From an uncultured Erysipelotrichaceae bacterium (GTDB lineage Bacteria > Bacillota_I > Bacilli_A > Erysipelotrichales > Erysipelotrichaceae), in contig ONOV01000189.1 of the NCBI GenBank assembly GCA_900319505.1, positions 1 to 9,089 of the forward strand: 9,089 bases of DNA, given 5' to 3'. Made by a program: the position numbers and the translations under genes. Under the pieces are notes generated by a model that was not told the DNA's origin, made no database searches, and saw nothing but the letters and a program-made list of their open reading frames with translations. Shown piece after piece: positions 1 through 5,440 of this stretch (its first letter is position 1; every line of letters begins with the position of its first letter).

Positions 1-450
1 ATACAGATATTTATCTGCGATCAGATCATCATAACGTACCGTATGCCAGCCGGAAGGCTTGATCATACCGATGGAACCTCTTTCTTCCGTCGGCATCAGA
101 TCCTGTCCGATACAGGCTTCCGCAATCCCACAGCGGCCCAGATCATCCAGTACGCTGTAGGCTTCATAGGATTCTGCTTTCAGTGTACTTTCATCAAAGT
201 AAGGATGATTGTTATTGACCACAGCATAGGGACTGCCGCTGTATGGCGGCAGCTGATCCAGGGTAAAGCCGGAGGATGTGATTTCTGCTGATGGTGTGGA
301 TGCTGCAGCAGGAGAAGGTGTTACATCGATGATTTGCGGTGTTGTTTCTGCAGCTGCAGAAGGTGCTGCTTTTTCTTCTGTCTCAGCCGTACATCCGGTT
401 AAAGCAAGACACAGGATAATTCCTGTCAGAAGATTCTTTTTTACTCTCAT
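1..450 (-). CDS. DNA/RNA non-specific endonuclease, lipoprotein (partial, C-terminus beyond window)
   Basis: The first 150 residues are visible; the gene continues past the left edge. Residues 1-20 form a lipoprotein signal: positive MRVKK start, hydrophobic core and lipobox LTGC with Cys20 as the predicted lipidated residue. A low-complexity Ala/Thr/Pro/Glu linker (about 21-60) follows. From residue 61 the sequence reads like the Firmicutes DNA/RNA non-specific endonuclease family: an LPPYSGSPY stretch, VVNNNHPYF, then LGRCG, DLMPTEERGSIG and KPSGWHTVRYD. In this family the catalytic histidine motif (about NRCHLIGYQ) comes directly after the last visible residues (KYLY), so the active site itself is not in the window. 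Inferred role: surface-tethered nuclease for extracellular nucleic acid degradation or nutrient scavenging. The ATG at 450-448 is chosen because it places the signal peptide correctly; no strong Shine-Dalgarno sequence precedes it. Confidence 0.83.
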   Translation of the reverse strand, partial: MRVKKNLLTGIILCLALTGCTAETEEKAAPSAAAETTPQIIDVTPSPAAASTPSAEITSSGFTLDQLPPYSGSPYAVVNNNHPYFDESTLKAESYEAYSVLDDLGRCGIAEACIGQDLMPTEERGSIGMIKPSGWHTVRYDDLIADKYLY

Positions 451-481
451 AACCCGACTATCATACAATAAAACCAGGAGG
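440..481 (+). promoter_or_regulatory. Possible promoter and RBS of the 494-1051 gene
   Basis: In the 43-bp divergent gap, TTTACT (440-445) and TACAAT (464-469) lie 18 bp apart and could be -35 and -10 boxes. The AGGAGG ribosome binding site at 476-481 lies 12 nt before the ATG at 494, a slightly long spacing. The leader would be very short if this promoter is used. The RBS is clear; the promoter is weak. A TATGAT on the opposite strand (465-460) might serve the nuclease gene but has no good -35. Confidence 0.35.
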
Positions 482-493
482 CTTATCATACCA

Positions 494-1051
494 ATGACAC
501 AATACGATCCTCTGGCAATTATTACTGACCTGTATCACACCACCGATGTGGAAGGTGTGATCACCATTCCTTTCATGCATAATATGCGCATACAGATGGA
601 CTGGGACGGCAAAGACTGCCGCCGCATCAGAGAACAGTTCAACGTCCTTTATCTTTTTCTAAATGAAATGACAACCTGGAACAATCTTCTGAATGACAAT
701 GATACAGAAAACAGCCATATCCTTCCCTCTTATGAGTATAAGATGTGGAAGAAATGGCTGTGCCCTTTTGATTTATCTCAGTTTGATAAAGCAGAACTGC
801 ATGCGATTCATATGAAGCAGCTGAATCATACTGCTCTTTCCGCTTCCGAAGGCGCCGTCTACGGTTCCTTTCGCAAAGCACTGAAACAGCAGGCAGATCA
901 GAGAATCGGCCAGGGCCTTTTCTCCGATCAGCTTATTCACTATGCAAGATCTGCCGTCAGACAAGGCTGTGACAATGCATGCGATCCTTCGGAAGCGGAA
1001 ACCCTTGCCATCCTTTTTGCCATCCATGCCTGCGGTCTGCGCATTATGTAA
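494..1051 (+). CDS. Conserved-looking hypothetical protein, 185 aa, function unknown
   Basis: I do not recognise this protein. It begins MTQYDPLAIITDLYHTTD and ends CGLRIM. It has no signal peptide or membrane segment, so it is probably cytoplasmic. Composition is mixed charged/aromatic, with several Trp and Tyr, in an apparently alpha-helical pattern. Five cysteines are present (KDC, WLC, QGC, NAC, HAC), two of them close together in QGCDNAC, but there is no clear metal-binding CXXC pair. The reading frame stays open upstream to 278, but that extension overlaps the divergent nuclease gene antisense and lacks an RBS. The ATG at 494, preceded by AGGAGG (476-481), is therefore taken as the start. 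The stop codon directly abuts the stop of the convergent ABC permease gene. The good RBS and regular codon use support a real gene. Confidence 0.75.
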   Translation: MTQYDPLAIITDLYHTTDVEGVITIPFMHNMRIQMDWDGKDCRRIREQFNVLYLFLNEMTTWNNLLNDNDTENSHILPSYEYKMWKKWLCPFDLSQFDKAELHAIHMKQLNHTALSASEGAVYGSFRKALKQQADQRIGQGLFSDQLIHYARSAVRQGCDNACDPSEAETLAILFAIHACGLRIM

Positions 1052-1816
1052 TCAGCCTCTCAGGTTGTAATGTTTCTCAAGCAGAAATCTTTCCAGAAGA
1101 TAGAATACTGCTGCTTCAATCAGCGTAATAATCAGAATTGCCGCCAGCAATCCCATACCGCCATTCTTCTGCATAAAATAATTGCCGCTGACCGTGGAAA
1201 CCGAGATGTTGAATGAGACCTCATAACTGATCAATGACAATATCTTTCCTTCCAGAAGACCGGCAGCGACAAACATACCAATGCCGATCGGTACAGCATA
1301 GCCAGGAACAAGTGCACCAATGCCTTCAGAAAAATAGATCTGGAAAAGCGTACTGAAAATCTCTGCAATCATCACGATCACAAACACTGCAGCATACTTC
1401 ACTTCAGTCCCATTCCATGCCATTCTCAATTCATTGTATTCAGACATGCCGTATCTCATCATCAGACAGATAAACGGCAGTACGGATACAGCCAGGGATG
1501 CTAAGATCAGAATAAATGAAGCACAGGCATGCGCCAGCATTCTTGTATCAGATGATACCGGCAGACTCATCATGAAATGAGCATCTCTGCCATATGTATC
1601 TTTCCAGTAGTTCTGTACGATTTTAACCGCAATCATGACCATCAGAGCATTCATTACCGCCCCATAGATCAGAATGGAAATCGTACTGAGCCGGCCGAGT
1701 ACACCGGCCGTATTACTGATGAGCATGACCAGTTCCACAATCAGACATGCGGCCAGCAGCGGCCACATGGTTCTGAAGTATTCCTTCAGTTTCCACTTGA
1801 AATATTTTCCGAACAT
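1052..1816 (-). CDS. ABC-2 type transporter permease subunit
   Basis: A 254-residue integral membrane protein with about six hydrophobic segments (roughly residues 17-33, 46-67, 95-119, 141-162, 168-188 and 220-242). The region DAHFMMSLPVSSDTRMLAHA (79-98) is typical of the cytoplasmic loop of ABC-2 permeases of the bacteriocin/antibiotic-export type. It should form the membrane channel for the ATPase encoded just upstream. The start at 1816 has a strong AGGAGG 7 nt upstream (1829-1824) and overlaps the end of the ATPase gene by 31 nt, suggesting translational coupling. Only one permease gene is present, so the transporter is probably a homodimer of this subunit, or another subunit is encoded elsewhere. 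Substrate is unknown; homologous YtrA-regulated systems often respond to cell-envelope antibiotics. The gene ends immediately next to the convergent 494-1051 gene. Confidence 0.85.
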   Translation of the reverse strand: MFGKYFKWKLKEYFRTMWPLLAACLIVELVMLISNTAGVLGRLSTISILIYGAVMNALMVMIAVKIVQNYWKDTYGRDAHFMMSLPVSSDTRMLAHACASFILILASLAVSVLPFICLMMRYGMSEYNELRMAWNGTEVKYAAVFVIVMIAEIFSTLFQIYFSEGIGALVPGYAVPIGIGMFVAAGLLEGKILSLISYEVSFNISVSTVSGNYFMQKNGGMGLLAAILIITLIEAAVFYLLERFLLEKHYNLRG

Positions 1817-2505
1817 CTGAATTCCTCCTTGAACAGATCCTCCACACTCATCTGCTTTTTTTCTCTGATCGTATCCGCATTTTCATGCAGAACAATCTTT
1901 CCCTGCTTCAGAAAAACCACATCATCCAGAATGGATTCCACATCCGCAATCAGATGGGTTGAAATGACAACAGAAGCTTCCCGGCTGTAGTTTGTCAGGA
2001 TTGTCTGCAGAATAAAGTCACGGGCAGCCGGATCCACCCCGCCGATCGGCTCATCCAGCCAGTACACCAGGGCTCTTCTGCTCATGACAAGCGAAAGCTG
2101 AATCTTTTCCCGCATGCCCTTGGACATTTCACTCATCCGCTTGTTCATGTCAATGCCAAGCTCACTTAACATCTTTTCCGCTCTTGCCCTGTCAAAATCA
2201 CTGTAGAAATCACCATACAGCTTCAACAGACTCTCTGCCTTCATATAGGAAGGCAGACAATCCCGGTCCGGCAGATAAGCACATAATGCCTTGGTCTTAT
2301 CACCCGGCTTTCGTCCATCAATCAGGATTTCACCGGAAGTCGGTGTCAGTAAGCCGTTTGCCAGCTTGATCAATGTTGTCTTGCCGGAACCATTCGGTCC
2401 TAATAAACCGATGATCTTTCCCTTTTCTATCGAGAGATTTACCTGATCCAGTGCGGTAAACTTACCGTATTTCCTGGTCAGATTTCTGCATTCAACAATT
2501 GCCAT
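1786..2505 (-). CDS. ABC transporter ATP-binding protein (YtrB-like)
   Basis: A 239-residue ATPase of an ABC-2 exporter. Visible motifs in order: Walker A GPNGSGKT (residues 36-43), a degenerate signature MSKGMREK (127-134) in place of LSGGQ, Walker B LVYWLDEP (146-153) with catalytic Glu152, the D-loop GGVDP (155-159), and the H-loop STH with His184. The Q-loop position reads AYLPD and has no obvious glutamine. The short C-terminal tail after residue 205 carries no extra domain. The start at 2505 lies 14 nt inside the GntR gene and has GGAG 7 nt upstream (2516-2513). The gene's end overlaps the permease by 31 nt. It is expected to be co-transcribed with, and to power, the downstream permease. 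Substrate cannot be deduced from sequence. Confidence 0.92.
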   Translation of the reverse strand: MAIVECRNLTRKYGKFTALDQVNLSIEKGKIIGLLGPNGSGKTTLIKLANGLLTPTSGEILIDGRKPGDKTKALCAYLPDRDCLPSYMKAESLLKLYGDFYSDFDRARAEKMLSELGIDMNKRMSEMSKGMREKIQLSLVMSRRALVYWLDEPIGGVDPAARDFILQTILTNYSREASVVISTHLIADVESILDDVVFLKQGKIVLHENADTIREKKQMSVEDLFKEEFRCSENISSGN

Positions 2506-2869
2506 TTTCTTTCTCCATCTCCTTTTTCAAAGCTTCTTCCAGCTTCCCGTCACTGATGCCGATCCGCTTCAATTGACGAACACATGTGCTGATATACCGT
2601 GCACACATTTCCTGCCTTAGAGAATCAAGCATCTTCCGATCTTCCGTTACAAACCTTCCGCTGGTTCTTTCACTGTGAACAAGCTGTTTCATTTCCAGAT
2701 ACCCTAATGCCTTCTGCATTGTATTGGGATTCACCCCTGCCTCAACAGCCAGTTCACGAACAGAAGGCAGTTTGGAACCCGGCGCATACTGTCCGCTGAT
2801 CATCCGCATGATTAGTTCATCTGCAATCTGCAGATAGATCGGCTCACTTCCGTTGAATTTCCATGGCAT
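2492..2869 (-). CDS. GntR-family transcriptional regulator, YtrA subfamily
   Basis: A 125-residue protein with an N-terminal winged helix-turn-helix (about residues 10-76): IYLQIADELIMRMISGQY, then GSKLPSVRELA, then AGVNPNTMQKALGYLE and the wing GRFVTED. Only about 50 residues follow, a short helical tail rather than a metabolite-binding domain. That length and architecture define the YtrA subfamily, which usually sits first in an operon with ABC transporter genes and represses it. The start at 2869 is set by AAAGGA (2881-2876) 6 nt upstream. It is the first gene of a three-gene operon and overlaps the ATPase gene by 14 nt. Nested inverted repeats at 2884-2923 are the likely autoregulatory operator. 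The inducer is unknown; cell-wall-active antibiotics are typical for the family. Confidence 0.9.
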   Translation of the reverse strand: MPWKFNGSEPIYLQIADELIMRMISGQYAPGSKLPSVRELAVEAGVNPNTMQKALGYLEMKQLVHSERTSGRFVTEDRKMLDSLRQEMCARYISTCVRQLKRIGISDGKLEEALKKEMEKENGNC

Positions 2870-2883
2870 GATTCATCCTTTCC

Positions 2884-2923
2884 TGTACTATTGTATTACT
2901 TATCTAGTACAGTTATACAATAG
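2884..2923. promoter_or_regulatory. Nested inverted repeats, probable operator of the GntR regulator
   Basis: Two perfect inverted repeats interlock directly upstream of the regulator gene. CTATTGTAT (2888-2896) pairs with ATACAATAG (2915-2923), 9-bp arms with an 18-bp gap. TGTACTA (2884-2890) pairs with TAGTACA (2905-2911), 7-bp arms with a 14-bp gap. They overlap the predicted -10 box and the transcribed leader, the position expected for autorepression. Repeats are seen directly; binding by this GntR protein is inferred. Confidence 0.6.
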
Positions 2924-2944
2924 CATATCCTCATTCCCTGTCAA
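2917..2944 (-). promoter_or_regulatory. Predicted promoter of the GntR-ABC operon
   Basis: On the minus strand a perfect TTGACA (2944-2939) is followed after 16 bp by TATTGT (2922-2917), a 4/6 -10 match. Transcription would start near 2910, leaving a leader of about 40 nt. A TATAAC (2917-2912) overlaps but is 21 bp from the -35. The -10 lies within the inverted-repeat operator. Confidence 0.5.
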
Positions 2945-2948
2945 TATG

Positions 2949-2991
2949 AAAAAGACTGCTTCGTTCTGTCTTAAGAATCGAAACAGTCTTT
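2949..2991 (-). terminator. Intrinsic terminator after the 3002-4066 gene
   Basis: Minus-strand stem AAAGACTG (2991-2984) pairs perfectly with CAGTCTTT (2958-2951). The pairing extends inward with one mismatch and one bulge, around a loop near 2969-2974. A run of five T (2953-2949) ends it. It starts 10 nt past the stop codon. The -35 box of the next operon begins only 5 nt beyond it. Confidence 0.8.
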
Positions 2992-3001
2992 CCGAAATTC
3001 T

Positions 3002-4066
3002 TCAGAATGAACCTTCGTTTGTTGAACCGCCGCTGTCCGTATCGGCATTGATATTATCGCTTTGATTCGTATTGGTGCTGGAGTTATCTGTTGTAGTATT
3101 GCCGGTATCACCTGATGTCTGATTCTGGCTGGAATTATTTGTCGGTCCATTTTTCTGATTCGTACCAGTGGATTCCTGCTGAGCGGCAGGCTGCTGTGCC
3201 GTATTATTATTGGCTGTCGCATTATTGCTCTGTGTGTTGCTGTAGGTATTGTAGTTATAGCTGCTGTAAGTCTGTTGTGTACCGGCACTGTCATCAGTCT
3301 GCTGTTCTGCTTCAGCTGAGGCAGAAGCCTGTGCTGCCGCATCTGATTTAGCCTGTCTGGCGGCATCCACTGCTGTGTTGATACTTTGCAGAATCGATTT
3401 CCCTGTACTGCCGGAAAGGGTATGATCTGCCAGATTCGAAGAGAGGATCGCGGATACATCGGAAGCGATCTTTGCATACGTCTCTTCCGGTACGGATTCC
3501 ATGGCTGTGTTATTGACCGGGATCATCAGTACTTTGGCATCATTGAGACCGAAATCGATGGATGGACTTGCAGTTGGAGCAGTATTTACATTTTCCAGTG
3601 ATTTTGTATCAAAGGTAATGACCGGTACTGTTTCTGTTCTGGTACTGGCTTCAGGGGAAGCAGAGGCCTTGGCTTCCGGTACACTCATGGCAGCTGTTTC
3701 ACTGCTGTTAAGGGAAGTAATGGAATGATCCGCATTAATGGCTGAGATCAAAGCCATCCGGTACTTTCCCTGGGGAACCTGCAGCTGGGCATCATGTCCA
3801 TAGCTCAAAGCACTGTACAGATTCACATCCTCTGTGTCGCTATCAATACCCTGCAGATGCACAATCAATGCCGTAGAATCACTCTTCCACGCACCTGCAC
3901 TGTCCTGCACGGTAAGGGTTACCCTGATCTCACCTGTATCAGGCGTCATCGTGGAAGAAGCTGTTTTCCGTGCCTTGTTTTTAGGCTGTACAAAGATCAC
4001 AATGGCAATCAGAGCAATCGCAATGATACCCAGAGCGATCACGATCGTTTTTCTTCTCTCTTTCAT
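3002..4066 (-). CDS. Membrane-anchored extracellular protein with N/Q/S/T-rich tail, function unknown
   Basis: A 354-residue protein from the chosen start. A basic MKERRK is followed by one strong membrane segment (about residues 7-27), an anchor or uncleaved signal with the rest outside the cell. Residues about 45-115 (VTLTVQDSAG through VPQGKYRMALIS) alternate like a small beta-sandwich, faintly Cna-B-like; this is inference. A middle part (150-230) has a second structured-looking region, then an Ala-rich stretch (232-255). The last about 100 residues are almost entirely Asn, Gln, Ser, Thr, Gly and Asp, a disordered, wall-spanning type of tail. No LPXTG signal is present. The frame stays open to an ATG at 4114, but that lies inside the upstream operon's terminator. 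The ATG at 4066 has AGGG 9 nt upstream; the ATG at 4072 is an alternative with poor spacing. I do not recognise a family. Confidence 0.72.
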   Translation of the reverse strand: MKERRKTIVIALGIIAIALIAIVIFVQPKNKARKTASSTMTPDTGEIRVTLTVQDSAGAWKSDSTALIVHLQGIDSDTEDVNLYSALSYGHDAQLQVPQGKYRMALISAINADHSITSLNSSETAAMSVPEAKASASPEASTRTETVPVITFDTKSLENVNTAPTASPSIDFGLNDAKVLMIPVNNTAMESVPEETYAKIASDVSAILSSNLADHTLSGSTGKSILQSINTAVDAARQAKSDAAAQASASAEAEQQTDDSAGTQQTYSSYNYNTYSNTQSNNATANNNTAQQPAAQQESTGTNQKNGPTNNSSQNQTSGDTGNTTTDNSSTNTNQSDNINADTDSGGSTNEGSF

Positions 4067-4079
4067 ATTCATATGCCCT

Positions 4080-4085
4080 ATTATA
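4080..4085 (-). promoter_or_regulatory. Possible -10 box upstream of the 3002-4066 gene
   Basis: A perfect TATAAT is read on the minus strand at 4085-4080, but no convincing -35 is found at 16-18 bp. That position falls in the stem of the preceding terminator (GAGGCA at 4108-4103 is 3/6). Initiation about 7 nt downstream would leave almost no leader. It may be fortuitous. Confidence 0.3.
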
Positions 4086-4089
4086 GACG

Positions 4090-4120
4090 AAAAAAGCCGG
4101 AATGCCTCATGCATTCCAGC
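4090..4120 (-). terminator. Strong intrinsic terminator of the fruK-mtlA-sorE-like operon
   Basis: On the minus strand, GCTGGAATGC (4120-4111) pairs with GCATTCCGGC (4105-4096) through ten positions, including one T-G wobble, around a 5-nt loop. Six T (4095-4090) follow immediately. It begins 15 nt after the stop codon of the dehydrogenase gene. Confidence 0.92.
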
Positions 4121-4135
4121 GCAATGACAAGATGC

Positions 4136-5413
4136 TCAGTCAAATGTATCAACGGTAACACCGAAATGCTTGAAGATCAGCTTCTCGGCTTCCGCATTCC
4201 ATAAGCCCTTATGGGCCTTGCAGCAGGCATCCAGTTCCTTGAAGAAAGGATCTTTCTCACCGAGCTTGCCGAAGTCGCTGATGGCAGTCATCGGCATGTT
4301 GAACTGGGTATAGGCCAGTTTCTTGCCGCCCGGCAGTTCCGGCAGATGCTTGGTTGCTTCAGCGATGGAATCGATGCCGCCGACATGAGTTACCATGACC
4401 GCCGGATCAATGATGCCTTCGGCAGCCAGCTTGTTGGCTTCAATCAGGTCATCGTTGTTGCCGCCGGTTGTACCCATGATATGGGTTGCGTTGTAGTGGC
4501 AGTCATACAGATTGACCCTGGCACTGAAGTTCTTGTCGCTCGGGCCTGAGAAGAAGGACATGCAGCCATCATACGCCAGTACACTGTTGCCAAGTTCTGC
4601 AACCGCGGGAATCGGCACATAGATCAGAACATCATCATAACCATGGCCGTCCGTCAGTTCCATTAAGCCGGCTCTAGCGTCTTCCATCCTGGCTGTGTTG
4701 ACATACAGCAGCTCAACCCCATACTTCTTTGCCCATTCCGGTGAAACAACTTCCTTTGCTCTGGCAATCTTTTCATCGTTGACATCTGTCACAACGATTC
4801 TCTTAGGATGATAATCACAGACAACACCATAGGATACTGCCCCCAGTCCCATTGGACCGCAGCCTCCCATGATAATGAGATTGCCGCCTCTCTTCAGGCC
4901 CATCTCATGATGGTAGACACCCTGCCTGGTATGATACTGGGCATGCATGGCACCGATGGAGCAGCTTAACGGCTCACCCAGAGATGCCTTATAGAAAGCA
5001 TCACCGGTAAACGGCATCAGAGCACCGACTTCCATTGTCTCATGCGGGAAGATGCAGTAAGTGCAGTCGCCGCCATAATACTCATAGGAATAGCCGGGAG
5101 AAGCCATGGAACCCTTGTAATTCAGGGCAGGCTGCTGAGCAAAGCGCATGCCCGGCTTGAACTGATCCTGCCACTTCTTGCCCACCTTGACGATGATACC
5201 GGCAAATTCATGACCGGTAATGATCGGATGGGTATCCATGTTCTGCGGTGCTCTCTTATGTTTCTTACCCTGAATGGCAAGTTTATAAGTGGACATGCAT
5301 AAGGAATCACTGTAGATCTTGGCCAGGATTTCATCATCCTTGATTTCCGGAAGTTCAAACTCCTCCAGGCGAAGATCCATTGTACCGTACATTCTGACAG
5401 CTTTTGTTTTCAT
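4136..5413 (-). CDS. Zinc-dependent polyol-phosphate dehydrogenase, L-sorbose-1-phosphate reductase (SorE)-like
   Basis: A 425-residue medium-chain dehydrogenase. Residues about 1-160 form the catalytic domain with likely zinc ligands Cys39 (DSLCMS), His68 and Glu69 (TGHEF), and Glu147 in GEPLSC. The four-cysteine structural zinc lobe of classical alcohol dehydrogenases is absent. The Rossmann domain has GGCGPMG (183-189) and an acidic residue after beta-2 (Asp210 in VVTDVND), which favours NAD over NADP. The opening YGTMDLRLEEFELPE, the SDSLCMS stretch and overall length resemble Klebsiella SorE, which interconverts L-sorbose 1-phosphate and D-glucitol 6-phosphate. Last gene of the operon, 27 nt after mtlA, with GGGAGG 8 nt upstream of its ATG (5428-5423). 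In this setting it probably oxidises the hexitol phosphate delivered by the PTS; with FruK in the operon, mannitol-1-P to fructose-1-P is the best guess. Exact substrate unproven. Confidence 0.85.
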   Translation of the reverse strand: MKTKAVRMYGTMDLRLEEFELPEIKDDEILAKIYSDSLCMSTYKLAIQGKKHKRAPQNMDTHPIITGHEFAGIIVKVGKKWQDQFKPGMRFAQQPALNYKGSMASPGYSYEYYGGDCTYCIFPHETMEVGALMPFTGDAFYKASLGEPLSCSIGAMHAQYHTRQGVYHHEMGLKRGGNLIIMGGCGPMGLGAVSYGVVCDYHPKRIVVTDVNDEKIARAKEVVSPEWAKKYGVELLYVNTARMEDARAGLMELTDGHGYDDVLIYVPIPAVAELGNSVLAYDGCMSFFSGPSDKNFSARVNLYDCHYNATHIMGTTGGNNDDLIEANKLAAEGIIDPAVMVTHVGGIDSIAEATKHLPELPGGKKLAYTQFNMPMTAISDFGKLGEKDPFFKELDACCKAHKGLWNAEAEKLIFKHFGVTVDTFD

Positions 5414-5440
5414 TTCAGCTTTCCTCCCATTTTCTTTCTA

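Noticed and set aside
278..493. N-terminal extension of the 494-1051 gene back to 278
   Set aside because: It would overlap the nuclease lipoprotein's signal region antisense and has no RBS; AGGAGG sits before 494.
2971..3477. 168-codon minus-strand frame overlapping the 3002-4066 gene
   Set aside because: It arises from the low-complexity tail read in another frame (Ile/Pro/Arg-rich) and runs through the terminator hairpin; the other frame has a membrane anchor and a terminator just past its stop.
4067..4114. Upstream start (ATG at 4114) for the membrane-anchored protein
   Set aside because: This stretch includes part of the sugar operon's terminator and a TATAAT; starting there would put a non-typical segment before the basic MKERRK and membrane anchor.
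4211..4549. Plus-strand open frame antisense to the sorE-like gene
   Set aside because: No RBS, no family features, fully contained in a well-recognised gene on the other strand.
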